Shown here: positions 1 to 8,627 of the stretch, in pieces
Numbering within the stretch: the stretch's first letter is position 1
How the letters are laid out: each line of letters begins with the position of its first letter
Source of the DNA: Acinetobacter pittii ATCC 19004 = CIP 70.29
Lineage (GTDB): Bacteria > Pseudomonadota > Gammaproteobacteria > Pseudomonadales > Moraxellaceae
Length of the DNA: 64,000 nucleotides
NCBI RefSeq assembly: GCF_000369045.1
Contig: NZ_KB849797.1
Span: forward strand, 1 to 64,000
Direction of reading: 5' to 3'
Notes under the pieces: generated by a model
The model's database searches: none
Seen by the model: the letters and a program-made list of their open reading frames with translations, nothing else
Told to the model about the DNA's origin: nothing
Position numbers and translations under genes: made by a program

Positions 1-285
1 CAAATTCATCACTTAAAGCAATCAACTTAATCACAAGTAACTGTTTTTCAACAAGTTTCTATCTGCATCACCGCCGATGGATGTGCATTATAGATCATCT
101 CATTCCCTTTGCAACCCTTTTTTTAAATCAATATCACCAACTGGATACTTTTTAAGCTTTTTAGCATTTTATCTATATTATTTGATCAATTTTACATTGA
201 TAATAGGTTATCAATTTTGTATTAAAACATATCTCCACCCAACTGCACATTTAAGTATTAGCCTGGCTGGCGGTTAAGGAATTAT

Positions 286-1164
286 ATGAATTATTCTAAT
301 TTAATTTTACTAAGCGTATTATCTGTAGGTGTTTGTACCTCTCTATATGCTCAAGAAAATACTATAAGTGAATCTTCTGATGCTAGCTCACTAGAAGAAA
401 CAGCACCGACTCATACGCGCTCACAAATTATTAAAGATTTAAAAAATATTAAAGTTAAAGATTTAAAAATTAATGCGAATGCAGCACAACCAGATCCTGT
501 AAAAGACCCATTACAATCATTAAATCGTCCAATTTACTCATTTAACGACATGTTGGATCGAAATTTTTTACGCCCAGTTGCTGTGCAATATAGAGAAAAG
601 ACTCCAGAAGATGTCCGTGGTTCTTATCGTCAGTTCCGTAAAAATCTTGGAGAACCTTGGAATGCTGTTAACCAGCTTATTCAAGGTCGCCCTGGTCGTG
701 CAGCAAAAACCATAGGTCGCTTTACAATTAATACATTAACGACTCTTGGTTTAGCTGACCCTGCCAGCCGTTTAGGTTTACCGACTGAAGAAGAGAATTT
801 TGGTGTAACTCTTGGTTACTATGGTGTTCCTTCTGGCCCATTCCTGATGTTGCCTTTTTTCGGGCCAAGTACCTTACGTGATGGTTTTGGTTTAGCAGTA
901 GACGCCCAAGCACGTCCACAGAAATATGTTATGGATGATCAAGAGGGTCTTTATTGGTCAAGTAATATGTTACAAGCGGTTGATACACGCGCTCAATATC
1001 TAGACCTAGATCAGACCTTACAAGGTGATCAATATGCCATGATTCGAGATTTATATCTGCAACGTAAAGCATTCCAAATTGCAGAGAAAAAGGGCGACTC
1101 AGCTGATGTATCTTTCATTGATGATGACTCAGAAGATACACCAGATGAGAATCAAAACCCTTAA
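286..1164 (+). CDS. mlaA: MlaA/VacJ family outer-membrane lipid asymmetry protein
   Basis: The 292-residue product belongs to the MlaA (VacJ) family, the outer-membrane component of the Mla pathway that removes mislocalised phospholipids from the outer leaflet. The family core spans roughly residues 65-245 and begins with DPLQSLNRPIYSFND; it also contains GRFTINTLTTLGLADPAS and the proline/glycine-rich YYGVPSGPFLMLPFFGPST. An N-terminal signal peptide is clear (hydrophobic residues 5-16, then LYAQE). The only early cysteine (C17) sits in VGVC, a poor lipobox, so the protein may be cut by signal peptidase I after LYA rather than lipidated. The C-terminal 25 residues are acidic. The ATG has AAGGA a few bases upstream. 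No other mla gene is near, as expected because mlaFEDCB is elsewhere in Acinetobacter. Confidence 0.92.
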   Translation: MNYSNLILLSVLSVGVCTSLYAQENTISESSDASSLEETAPTHTRSQIIKDLKNIKVKDLKINANAAQPDPVKDPLQSLNRPIYSFNDMLDRNFLRPVAVQYREKTPEDVRGSYRQFRKNLGEPWNAVNQLIQGRPGRAAKTIGRFTINTLTTLGLADPASRLGLPTEEENFGVTLGYYGVPSGPFLMLPFFGPSTLRDGFGLAVDAQARPQKYVMDDQEGLYWSSNMLQAVDTRAQYLDLDQTLQGDQYAMIRDLYLQRKAFQIAEKKGDSADVSFIDDDSEDTPDENQNP

Positions 1165-1176
1165 AAGATGAAATCG

Positions 1177-1215
1177 AGGTATTGCTTGGATTAAGAGTTG
1201 GGCAATACCTTGATT
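1177..1215 (+). terminator. Stem-loop after mlaA, possible weak terminator
   Basis: Arms AGGTATTGC (1177-1185) and GCAATACCT (1202-1210) form a 9-bp stem with a 16-nt loop, followed by a weak T-tract. The right arm overlaps the -35 box proposed for gigA. Confidence 0.4.
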
Positions 1216-1237
1216 TTGATCATACATACTCTATGAT
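1210..1237 (+). promoter_or_regulatory. Putative sigma70 promoter of the gigA-gigB operon
   Basis: TTGATT (1210-1215) and TATGAT (1232-1237) are separated by 16 nt and lie 38 bp upstream of the gigA start codon. Assigned by eye only. Confidence 0.45.
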
Positions 1238-1275
1238 GAATAAAGTGATCATATAAAAGGACTACCATCTCTTCT

Positions 1276-2244
1276 ATGTATTTTATTAAACCGACACGCT
1301 CTATCCCTTATTTAGAGCAAGCTTTGGATAAATTGCCAGGCTTACAAGTCATTAACATAGATGATTTAGATTTATATGATCCAACCATCATTGCAATAGC
1401 AGATGTACAAGATTTCCTGACATATAAATGGAATTTACCAACGATTGTCATTGCTTTTGAACATGAAGGTAGTGCTTTAGCTCAAGCTTGGGAAGCGGGT
1501 GCTCTTGCAGGTTGGGTATGGAATCAACTACCTAACGATTTAAATAAAGCATTATCAAGAATCGATGCTCAATATAAACGTAATCAAGATAGTCGTGATT
1601 TACCTTCAGCTGCTGAACTACAAAAAAGACTATTACCTAATCCAATTGATTTATTAAATTATCAAGTCGAAACTTTCTTTCAGCCTTCAGCTTATCTTTC
1701 TGGTGATTGGTATGACTACTGGAAATTAAACGATAAGGAAGTTTTATTTTATCTTGCCGATGTTTCAGGACATGGTGTGACCAGTAGTTTATTAACTTCT
1801 TGGATGGCAGCTTTCCATGGCCGCTCTAAAACCCCAAGACAATTAATAAAAAAATTAAATGGAATGTTGGTTCAAGAGAATATTGAAAAGCACATTACGA
1901 TTGTGGTGGGTATTTTAAACCTTGAAACACATACACTTCGCTGGTCAAGTGCTGGGCACTACCCTCCTCCTATCATTTTTGAACCAAATCAAGCTCCAAA
2001 AATTTTAACAACAAGTAGTTTCCCATTAGGCTTGACTGATGAACTCGAAGTTGAAGAGCATGTTTGTACATTAAATCATCAAGCACGCTTCATTGTTTGT
2101 TCAGATGGAGCACTTGAACCTTTTGATGGTGGGTTAAATGATCAGTTCCAACAATTGGTTCATCATTTGCAAAATCAATCATTCCAAGCACCCGATCATG
2201 TGGCTGATGACATTGCCATTTTCAGTCTTTGTCGAATGAATTAA
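1276..2244 (+). CDS. gigA: GigA-like RsbU/SpoIIE-type PP2C phosphatase with degenerate receiver domain
   Basis: This 322-residue protein has an N-terminal receiver-like region (about 1-110) lacking a classical phospho-acceptor motif, then a SpoIIE/RsbU PP2C phosphatase domain (about 130-320). Metal-binding motifs are visible: SGDWYDYW, LADVSGHG, VCSDGALEPFD and the final DDIAIFSL. In A. baumannii the equivalent protein, GigA, is a known regulator of antibiotic tolerance, stress and virulence that acts with the STAS protein GigB; phosphatases of this family dephosphorylate such anti-sigma-factor antagonists. Gene order here (phosphatase, then STAS gene about 100 bp on) matches. The LPSAAELQKRLLPNP linker is typical of RsbU-like proteins. 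The GigA identity rests on family and neighbour, not on an alignment. Confidence 0.85.
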   Translation: MYFIKPTRSIPYLEQALDKLPGLQVINIDDLDLYDPTIIAIADVQDFLTYKWNLPTIVIAFEHEGSALAQAWEAGALAGWVWNQLPNDLNKALSRIDAQYKRNQDSRDLPSAAELQKRLLPNPIDLLNYQVETFFQPSAYLSGDWYDYWKLNDKEVLFYLADVSGHGVTSSLLTSWMAAFHGRSKTPRQLIKKLNGMLVQENIEKHITIVVGILNLETHTLRWSSAGHYPPPIIFEPNQAPKILTTSSFPLGLTDELEVEEHVCTLNHQARFIVCSDGALEPFDGGLNDQFQQLVHHLQNQSFQAPDHVADDIAIFSLCRMN

Positions 2245-2346
2245 TTTACGAATCAATTAATTACATAATATACGACTTAAGGACTCTTGAGTCTGCGATG
2301 GCACTATGTGATAATTTTTCTATCCTTCTCTGAAAATGGCATTTAT

Positions 2347-2868
2347 ATGTCAACAGGTCATGTTGAATATGCAAGTTTAAATGGAACGCATATTTTCAAA
2401 CTTATTGGTGAAGTGCGAGCCCATTCTTGTATAAGTCTAGACAAACTTTTAAACAGAATTGAACAGCAAGAGAATGTTGTTGGTGCAATCGTTGATTTAA
2501 CCCAAACAACATTTATTGATAGTACGGTGTTAGGCATCCTAGCTAAGCTAGGTTTAAAGCTTAAACAAACTCATCATATTCAAGCTGTGATGCTATCTAC
2601 CAATCCAGATATCACAACCTTAGCCAACAGTATGGGGCTAGGGCAGGTTTTTGTCATTTTGAATTACTGTGGCGATCCCAACGTTTGCACATTAACGTTA
2701 ACTGATGAACAGATCACTCATAATGCAATGCTAAGAACAGTTCTGGATGCACATAAGACATTGATGAAACTCAATGCAAACAATCAGAATATGTTTGAGC
2801 CACTTGTGAAGCAGTTACAGAAAGAACAAGATACGCTTGAACAGGTATCAGATAAGCAAAATGCCTGA
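2347..2868 (+). CDS. gigB: GigB-like STAS-domain anti-sigma-factor antagonist
   Basis: A 173-residue STAS-domain protein. The signature IVDLTQTTFIDSTVLGILAK contains the conserved D-S-T where these antagonists are phosphorylated and dephosphorylated. The C-terminal third (after about residue 110) lies outside the STAS fold and is helix-rich and charged. In A. baumannii, GigB is the reported partner of the GigA phosphatase and also interacts with the nitrogen-PTS protein NPr; an npr gene lies at 36,501-36,770 here. I use the ATG at 2347. An in-frame TTG at 2287 would add 20 residues that do not look like STAS sequence, and its AAGGA is only 3 nt away. No strong ribosome site is visible at either start. 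Confidence 0.85.
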   Translation: MSTGHVEYASLNGTHIFKLIGEVRAHSCISLDKLLNRIEQQENVVGAIVDLTQTTFIDSTVLGILAKLGLKLKQTHHIQAVMLSTNPDITTLANSMGLGQVFVILNYCGDPNVCTLTLTDEQITHNAMLRTVLDAHKTLMKLNANNQNMFEPLVKQLQKEQDTLEQVSDKQNA

Positions 2869-2897
2869 CTTTAATCATTAAGCCGGATTATTAGAAT

Positions 2898-3722
2898 ATG
2901 CCCCTTATTTCTGTTGCTCAAATGAACTCTCAAGATGATATTGAAAATAATTTTCAAGTCATTGAGTCGTTGATTCAACAAAGTAAGGCGCAAAATGCTA
3001 GCCTGATTGTTTTCCCCGAAAACTTTGTATGTTTTGCTGCTGGAAAACAACGCGAAACAGCTGAGCAATTTGAGTCTATTCAACAACGGCTTGAGAAACT
3101 AGCACATCAATATCAAATCTGGATTGTGGCCGGTACCTTACCATGCCCATTTCGTCCAGATGGATCTACTATTCAAGATGGTCGAGTCCGGACGGTTAGT
3201 CTTTGTATTAGCCCTGAGCGTACAGAAGCACGTTATGACAAGATCCATTTATTTGATGTACAAGTGGGCGATGCGGTCGGTGGTTATCAAGAGTCTCGTT
3301 TTTTTGAACCTGGAACAGACGTAGTAGTCACATCTACCCCTTTTGGTAATATTGGCTTAATGGTATGTTATGACTTACGTTTTCCAGAGCTTGCTCTAAC
3401 TCTGAGACAACAAGGCGCTCATCTTCTTACTGCTCCTGCTGCATTTACTTATACAACTGGACAAATGCACTGGCAGCTTTTGCTACAAGCTCGGGCAATG
3501 GATAGCCAATGTTATGTTTTAGGCGCAGCACAACAGGGCTGGCATGGTGAAAAACGACAAACCTGGGGGCACTCTGGGGCAACAGATAGTCGTGGCCAAA
3601 TTTTAAGTATGATTGGATATGAAGGGAGTGGTTTAATCACTGTACCCTTTGATTTAACAGCACAAGAACTCGTCCGCTCTTCAATGCCTCTGATGACTCA
3701 CCGTAAATTGATTCATTATTAA
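2898..3722 (+). CDS. Carbon-nitrogen hydrolase (nitrilase superfamily, Nit-like)
   Basis: The 274-residue enzyme has the full nitrilase-superfamily triad: E41 in VFPENF, K115 in YDKIHLFDV and C157 in MVCYDLRFPEL. The combination of YDKIHLFDV and CYDLRFPE is typical of the Nit1/Nit2 branch, whose bacterial members hydrolyse deaminated glutathione or related omega-amides, so metabolite repair in the cytoplasm is the likely role. The substrate cannot be fixed from sequence alone. It starts 29 bp after gigB on the same strand and is probably cotranscribed with gigAB; whether it has anything to do with GigAB signalling is unknown. Length and domain limits are normal. Confidence 0.88.
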   Translation: MPLISVAQMNSQDDIENNFQVIESLIQQSKAQNASLIVFPENFVCFAAGKQRETAEQFESIQQRLEKLAHQYQIWIVAGTLPCPFRPDGSTIQDGRVRTVSLCISPERTEARYDKIHLFDVQVGDAVGGYQESRFFEPGTDVVVTSTPFGNIGLMVCYDLRFPELALTLRQQGAHLLTAPAAFTYTTGQMHWQLLLQARAMDSQCYVLGAAQQGWHGEKRQTWGHSGATDSRGQILSMIGYEGSGLITVPFDLTAQELVRSSMPLMTHRKLIHY

Positions 3723-3736
3723 AAGTTTAATTATTC

Positions 3737-4111
3737 ATGTGGAAATACTTATTTAGCATTTTTTGCTTGGGGGCAAATATTCATTGTTATGCAGAGTTTG
3801 GTACAACAAACCATTTTGTTTCGCCTACTGCACAGCTCAACTCAGATATTCTTCCAGCAACTCCTAAAAATATCCCCTTGCCCGCTTTTGGCCAAAGAAT
3901 TATTGGCTGGGGTACGGGCGCAGAAGGTGCAAGACAACGTTTAGAAAATATTCAGCCAGCAGATGTTTCTGTGATTAAAAAACAAGGAACCACGCTTGAA
4001 ATGATTACTGCATGGCAAGATTTTTATGAACAAGAGCAACAACGCAATGCAAATAATCCTACTGCGAAGTATCGTGCGCGTTTAATGAAAAAGATTGCAG
4101 ATTTGTGGTGA
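3737..4111 (+). CDS. Small exported protein of unknown function
   Basis: A 124-residue protein with a signal peptide (MWKYLFSIFCLGANIHCYAE, probable cleavage after CYA). The mature part is not recognised with certainty; it has the distinctive block AFGQRIIGWGTGAEGARQRL around residues 52-71, which may correspond to the uncharacterised family DUF4951 (recalled, not checked). The C-terminal half is a charged helical segment ending near ARLMKKIADLW. It starts 14 bp after the nitrilase stop and is followed by a good terminator, so it is the last gene of the gigA-gigB-nit unit. A periplasmic location is inferred. Confidence 0.75.
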   Translation: MWKYLFSIFCLGANIHCYAEFGTTNHFVSPTAQLNSDILPATPKNIPLPAFGQRIIGWGTGAEGARQRLENIQPADVSVIKKQGTTLEMITAWQDFYEQEQQRNANNPTAKYRARLMKKIADLW

Positions 4112-4140
4112 AACACTTTCACCTAGAATATTTTTATCTT

Positions 4141-4172
4141 ATGGAATAATTGACGTAATTATTCCATTTTTT
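4141..4172 (+). terminator. Rho-independent terminator of the gigA operon
   Basis: An 11-bp stem ATGGAATAATT (4141-4151) / AATTATTCCAT (4157-4167) with a 5-nt loop, followed by a T-rich tract. Confidence 0.75.
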
Positions 4173-4277
4173 ATATCCCTTAATTTATTTTATTCATAAC
4201 CTATTCTTATGAACATTTAAGAAACTGAATAGAACGCGATATACTACAAAAGCAATATTAGTTTCTTTGAGGAAGAT

Positions 4278-4715
4278 ATGGACCAAGACTGTCAAAACTT
4301 AAAGCTTGAGAATCAATTATGTTTCCTCATTTATTCAACAAATTTAGCGCTTAATCAGCTCTACAGAAAACTACTAGCGCCTCTGGGTATCACCTATCCC
4401 CAATATTTAGTGATGTTAGTGTTGTGGGAGCAGGATGAAGTAACTGTTTCAGAAATTGGAGCTAAACTTTTTTTAGAATCATCCACCCTCACACCTATCT
4501 TGAAAAAGTTAGAAGCTCTGCATTTACTTCGTCGTACCCGTTCAACTCAAGATGAGAGACAAGTGATTATTACACTGAGTGATGAAGGAAAAAAATTAAA
4601 AGATCAAGCAATCCATATTCCATCAGACGTATTAGAAGCAAGTTCATGTGATATGACAACACTACTCGGCCTTAAAGATCAACTTACTAAACTCCGTACA
4701 AACTTAGTCAAATAA
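4278..4715 (+). CDS. ohrR: OhrR, MarR-family organic-peroxide sensor repressor
   Basis: A 145-residue MarR-type winged-helix repressor with the OhrR pattern. The peroxide-sensing cysteine is C15 in [12 protein letters not shown], followed by the [20 protein letters not shown] helix. The winged helix includes [14 protein letters not shown] and the wing [13 protein letters not shown] second cysteine, C124, is positioned for the 2-Cys (Xanthomonas-like) disulfide mechanism; C5 is extra. OhrR represses ohr, which follows 88 bp downstream on the same strand, and is inactivated by organic hydroperoxides. The start has GAGGA with good spacing, and a TATACT -10-like box lies at 4240-4245. Confidence 0.93.
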   Translation: MDQDCQNLKLENQLCFLIYSTNLALNQLYRKLLAPLGITYPQYLVMLVLWEQDEVTVSEIGAKLFLESSTLTPILKKLEALHLLRRTRSTQDERQVIITLSDEGKKLKDQAIHIPSDVLEASSCDMTTLLGLKDQLTKLRTNLVK

Positions 4716-4740
4716 ACAGCAATTTTTTCAAAAAATATAC

Positions 4741-4768
4741 TTGTCAAAATAATTAAGTCGTGTACGAT
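4741..4768 (+). promoter_or_regulatory. ohr promoter, likely overlapping the OhrR operator
   Basis: TTGTCA (4741-4746) and TACGAT (4763-4768) with a 16-nt spacer lie 35 bp upstream of ohr. The surrounding AT-rich dyad-like sequence is where OhrR would be expected to bind; no perfect operator palindrome was found. Confidence 0.55.
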
Positions 4769-4803
4769 ATATTTGTATTCAATTTAATTTAGGAATAAAA
4801 ACG

Positions 4804-5235
4804 ATGTCATTAGAAAAAGTTGTTTATCGTGCAAAAGCTAAAGCAACCGGTGGTCGTGATGGCCGTGCTACTTCATCAGACGGCGTATTAGATGTACAGC
4901 TTGGTGTGCCTAAAGAAATGGGTGGCGCAGGTGGTGCTGTAACAAATCCAGAGCAACTATTCGCAGCTGGTTATTCAGCATGCTTTTTAGGTGCTTTAAA
5001 ATTTGTTGCAAACCGCGATAAATTTAATATTAGTAAAGACGCTTATGTAGAAGGTGAAGTAGGTATTGGTCCAATTCCTACAGGTTTTAGCATCGAAGTA
5101 ACTTTAAATGTTTACTTAGTGGGTATGGACCGTGAAGAAGCTGAAAAGTTAGTTGCAGCAGCTCATATTGTTTGCCCATATTCAAATGCAACTCGCAACA
5201 ATATTGATGTAACCTTTAATATCGTGACTGAATAA
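4804..5235 (+). CDS. ohr: Ohr, organic hydroperoxide resistance thiol peroxidase
   Basis: A 143-residue OsmC/Ohr-family peroxidase that reduces fatty-acid and other organic hydroperoxides in the cytoplasm using a pair of cysteines. Both are present: peroxidatic C60 in [11 protein letters not shown] and resolving C124 in [13 protein letters not shown]21 (GRDGRAT) and E50 (NPEQLF), which polarise the peroxidatic cysteine, are also conserved. Family length is normal. It sits directly behind ohrR with its own promoter and is followed by a strong bidirectional terminator. Confidence 0.96.
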   Translation: MSLEKVVYRAKAKATGGRDGRATSSDGVLDVQLGVPKEMGGAGGAVTNPEQLFAAGYSACFLGALKFVANRDKFNISKDAYVEGEVGIGPIPTGFSIEVTLNVYLVGMDREEAEKLVAAAHIVCPYSNATRNNIDVTFNIVTE

Positions 5236-5250
5236 GTTTTGATATTAAAA

Positions 5251-5280
5251 AAATGCCCGAATCAAATCGGGCATTTTTTA
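5251..5280. terminator. Bidirectional terminator between ohr and gspE
   Basis: A 10-bp stem AAATGCCCGA (5251-5260) / TCGGGCATTT (5267-5276) with a 6-nt loop, flanked by an A-tract on the left and a T-tract on the right. It serves the two convergent genes. Confidence 0.9.
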
Positions 5281-5291
5281 CAACTTAAATA

Positions 5292-6785
5292 TTATGCTTC
5301 ACTTGCCTCATTAGTTACACGAAGCACTTCTTCGAGTGTAGTTTTACCCGCCAGTACTTTGCGCAAACCATCATCACGAATAGAACCTGAATACTCACGA
5401 GCATGATTTTCTAATTCATATTCAGCTGCATTACCATGAATCAGACGGCGCATGGGTTCATCAACTGGTACGATTTCATAAATCGCTGTACGTCCATTAA
5501 AACCTAAATGTGAGCAATGATCGCACCCTTTGGCTTCAGGTAACTGCAACAACGGTTCATTATGAATATGCTGAAAAACCTGTTTCTCAAAAGTATCGGC
5601 TTCACGCCATGTCATACAATGTGGACATAAAGTACGAACCAAACGTTGAGCAATCACCCCAATTAAAGAGCTTGATAATAAGAAGGGCTCAATCCCCATA
5701 TCTTTAAGACGAGTAACTGCACCAATAGCTGTATTGGTATGTAGTGTTGATAAAACCAAATGGCCTGTTAAAGATGCTTGAACCGCAATTTCAGCAGTTT
5801 CCAGATCACGGATCTCCCCCACCATTACCACATCAGGATCTTGACGTAACATTGCTTTTAAAGCACGAGCAAATGTCATATCCACTTTGGTATTTACTTG
5901 AGTTTGACCAATGCCTTCGAGTTGATATTCGATTGGATCTTCAGCAGTTAAGATATTACGAGTATTGTCATTTAAATCAGACAAGGCTGCATATAGGGTG
6001 GTCGTTTTCCCCGAACCGGTAGGCCCTGTGACCAAAATAATACCATGGGGACGATGCACTAACTGAGTTAAACGCTCATAGTCATTAGCCATTAAACCCA
6101 AGTGAGTCATGTTGAGTCGGCCCGCTTGTTTATCAAGCAAACGCATAACGACCCTTTCACCATGTGACGATGGCAAAGTTGAAACACGCACATCCACCTC
6201 ACGGCCAGCCAGACGTAAAGAAATACGTCCATCTTGTGGTACACGTTTTTCAGCAATATCGAGCTTCGCCATAACTTTAATACGCGAGACTAGTAAAGGC
6301 GCCAACTCACGGCGTGGTTGTACAATCTCACGTAATTGTCCATCTACCCGCAATCGTACAGATAATTTCTTTTCAAAAGCTTCAATATGAATATCAGAAG
6401 CCCCTACTCGAATTGCCTCAGAGAGTAATGCATTGATCAGACGAACAATAGGTGCGTCATCTTCTTGGTCCATCAAATCTTCTGTTTCGGGAACCTGGTC
6501 GGCCAAACTCAATAAGTCCGGATGATCTTCTAAACCAGCTGCAACTTGTTGTGACTCCCCTGTATCACCTGCATAACTCGTACTTAAGAGCGTATTAAAT
6601 TCTTGTTCAGTACATAATTGATAATGAGCTGGCTTACCCAAGATGCGTCTTGCTTCCTGTAATGCAATTTTTTCAGTGTTTTGACGTCTAATAATAAATA
6701 CCTGATCACCGTCATAACGAAATAAAACACCATGACGCTTGGCAAAACTATATGGAACTTGTATTTGTTTCAATATTTGCATCAC
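5292..6785 (-). CDS. gspE: GspE, type II secretion system assembly ATPase
   Basis: A 497-residue GspE/PilB-family hexameric ATPase that drives pseudopilus assembly from the cytoplasmic face of the type II secretion system. An N-terminal MshEN-like domain (about 1-90) is followed by the ATPase core with SDIHIEA, the arginine-rich GERVVMRLLDK, Walker A GPTGSGKTTT, the Asp box LRQDPDVVMVGEIRD and the His box LTGHLVLSTLHTN. The zinc-binding tetracysteine loop CPHC...CDHC is present, as in GspE/PilB. The short N-terminal region and overall length favour GspE over PilB. It stands alone; Acinetobacter T2SS genes are dispersed. Confidence 0.88.
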   Translation of the reverse strand: MMQILKQIQVPYSFAKRHGVLFRYDGDQVFIIRRQNTEKIALQEARRILGKPAHYQLCTEQEFNTLLSTSYAGDTGESQQVAAGLEDHPDLLSLADQVPETEDLMDQEDDAPIVRLINALLSEAIRVGASDIHIEAFEKKLSVRLRVDGQLREIVQPRRELAPLLVSRIKVMAKLDIAEKRVPQDGRISLRLAGREVDVRVSTLPSSHGERVVMRLLDKQAGRLNMTHLGLMANDYERLTQLVHRPHGIILVTGPTGSGKTTTLYAALSDLNDNTRNILTAEDPIEYQLEGIGQTQVNTKVDMTFARALKAMLRQDPDVVMVGEIRDLETAEIAVQASLTGHLVLSTLHTNTAIGAVTRLKDMGIEPFLLSSSLIGVIAQRLVRTLCPHCMTWREADTFEKQVFQHIHNEPLLQLPEAKGCDHCSHLGFNGRTAIYEIVPVDEPMRRLIHGNAAEYELENHAREYSGSIRDDGLRKVLAGKTTLEEVLRVTNEASEA

Positions 6786-6878
6786 AATTTATAATGATGA
6801 GTAAGATGATTTTGAGTGTACTCTAAGCAGATTACAGCGTGAAGTCTGTTTAACAACTCGGTAGAGGAATTTTGCGTC

Positions 6879-7700
6879 TTGTTTGAAAATAATGAATATC
6901 AGCCTCGCCCCCAGAATTCTTTAAAATGGTGGGGTGAACAGCACTTTGAAATTAACCAGTCCAAAGCATGGCAATTCGGTTCAATGCTCTTTCGTTTAAC
7001 ACGTGGCATAAAAGAATGGCGCATCGAATATTATCGTCCATCTCTCCAAGATGATAATGAACAAGATTGGCACCCAATTGCCGATCCACATTTTGCCTTT
7101 CCGCATACGGTTCAAGTAGAACGTTACATGTTTCGAAAGACTAATCCAGAATTTTTACTGATGCCACGTCTGGCAGATCGTTCTGTGGTCATAAAACCTG
7201 TTGATCCTATTTACATTCCAGCAGGTCAACGTGGGACTCTATATATCAGCACACCATTATGGATTGCAGGCTTAGTTGAAAGTCAGCATGAACCTTTGTT
7301 TGAGATTCCTGTGATTCAGCCTAAAGATACGTGGTTTGGTCCTAATGCGCAGCAAGGAGAAATCTGTTATGCCACTTCCGTGGATGGCCGTACTGATTTG
7401 AATCTATTAACACCACGCGCTTTCCGTGCTGTTACTCCAATCGACTTTCACAACACAAGTAATCATCAATTACGCTTTGATCGTATGAATGTGCCAGTTA
7501 CCGCCCTTCCTCTTTTTTATAGTGAAAGTACAGGTCGTTTGTGGACTTCTCAAATTAAAGTTTATTATGAGGGTTCTGATCGTCCGGCACGTATTCGTAT
7601 TGAAAACCGTACGCCACCTCTTGCTGGTGAAGTGACCTATGTTCACCCACCACGCTCACCTGGTGGAGCATTATTCAATATGTTTGATTCATTCTTTTAA
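6879..7700 (+). CDS. DUF432-like protein upstream of an MscS channel
   Basis: A 273-residue soluble protein without signal peptide or membrane segment. It resembles the uncharacterised DUF432 family, often found beside mechanosensitive channels (from memory, unchecked). Visible features are an N-terminal WWGEQHFEINQSKAWQFGS block, an aromatic-rich mid-region, and PIYIPAGQRGTLYISTPLWI near residue 120. The start is a TTG at 6879, preceded by AGAGGA at 10-nt spacing; no ATG lies nearby in frame. It ends 9 bp before the MscS gene, so the two are probably cotranscribed and functionally linked, perhaps with this protein as a cytoplasmic accessory to the channel (inference). Confidence 0.75.
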   Translation: MFENNEYQPRPQNSLKWWGEQHFEINQSKAWQFGSMLFRLTRGIKEWRIEYYRPSLQDDNEQDWHPIADPHFAFPHTVQVERYMFRKTNPEFLLMPRLADRSVVIKPVDPIYIPAGQRGTLYISTPLWIAGLVESQHEPLFEIPVIQPKDTWFGPNAQQGEICYATSVDGRTDLNLLTPRAFRAVTPIDFHNTSNHQLRFDRMNVPVTALPLFYSESTGRLWTSQIKVYYEGSDRPARIRIENRTPPLAGEVTYVHPPRSPGGALFNMFDSFF

Positions 7701-7709
7701 GAGGTTTAT

Positions 7710-8627
7710 ATGGCCGATTCAAATATTCCAAAAGATATCGCTGATAGCCTCAAAAGTATATTTACCAATATCAATACCGAACGTATTAGTGAAATTTTAG
7801 TCGCTGTTGTACTGTGTTTCATTGGCTTTGTTCTTGCTCGTATTATTTCGAATACATTTATTAGAACCATTGGCTCACGTTTTAATGCTCACCAACGCCT
7901 TGTATGGCGCCGTGGTATTTTTTATTTCATTTTCTTACTCTTCATCATGACAAGTTTGAAAGAAGCTGGGTTCAAACTTAGTGTATTCCTTGGTGCAGCA
8001 GGGATTTTAACTGTAGCACTCGGTTTTGCATCGCAAACATCTGCCAGTAACTTGATTAGTGGTTTATTTTTGATTGGTGAAGGTTCATTTGAAGTCGGTG
8101 ATACGATCCAGATTACTCTCATTCGTGGTAATACAATTGAAGGCGAAGTCATTTCAATTGATTTGCTTTCGGTAAAATTACTTACACTCGACAATGTCTA
8201 TATTCGTTTGCCGAATGAACAGCTTATTCGTGCGCCTGTACACAACTTGTCTAAATATCCGATACGACGTATCCCAATTACGCTCGCAATCAACTTTCAC
8301 GAAGATATTATTAAAGTCCGTGAGGTTCTACTAAATGTAGCAGCTCATTATCCCCTTGTACTAGATGATCCCAAACCTGCAGTTACGGTTACCGCATTCA
8401 GGGAATCATCAATTGAGCTTTTATTCACGATGTGGTGTCGACAAGAGAACTCTTTAAAAGTTCGTGATGAAATGCAAGAACGAATCAGAAATGGATTTTT
8501 AGATAACCGAATTGAAATTCCTGTTCCTAAAATGGGCTTGATTGATCGACAGTCTACTGGTTTTGCTGAAGACGATATCGATCAATATAGCAATCAAAAA
8601 GAATTAAAACGAGAGCCTAAAGCTTAG
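7710..8627 (+). CDS. MscS-family small-conductance mechanosensitive channel
   Basis: A 305-residue MscS-type channel of the inner membrane that releases solutes on hypo-osmotic shock. Three membrane segments are visible (about 28-48, 67-87 and the pore helix 92-115). The pore-lining helix is VFLGAAGILTVALGFASQTS followed by ASNLISGLFLIGEGSFEVGD, matching the MscS signature. The beta-domain with RLPNEQLIR and the alpha/beta C-terminal domain follow. The last 11 bases overlap the 3' end of the convergent DUF2339-like gene. AGAGG precedes the ATG. Confidence 0.92.
   Translation: MADSNIPKDIADSLKSIFTNINTERISEILVAVVLCFIGFVLARIISNTFIRTIGSRFNAHQRLVWRRGIFYFIFLLFIMTSLKEAGFKLSVFLGAAGILTVALGFASQTSASNLISGLFLIGEGSFEVGDTIQITLIRGNTIEGEVISIDLLSVKLLTLDNVYIRLPNEQLIRAPVHNLSKYPIRRIPITLAINFHEDIIKVREVLLNVAAHYPLVLDDPKPAVTVTAFRESSIELLFTMWCRQENSLKVRDEMQERIRNGFLDNRIEIPVPKMGLIDRQSTGFAEDDIDQYSNQKELKREPKA

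Noticed and set aside
77..277. 66-codon open frame upstream of mlaA
   Set aside because: No ribosome site, no recognisable sequence, AT-rich composition, and it occupies the region expected to carry the mlaA promoter.
5510..6390. Three open frames on the plus strand across gspE
   Set aside because: Antisense shadows of the strongly supported GspE ATPase.
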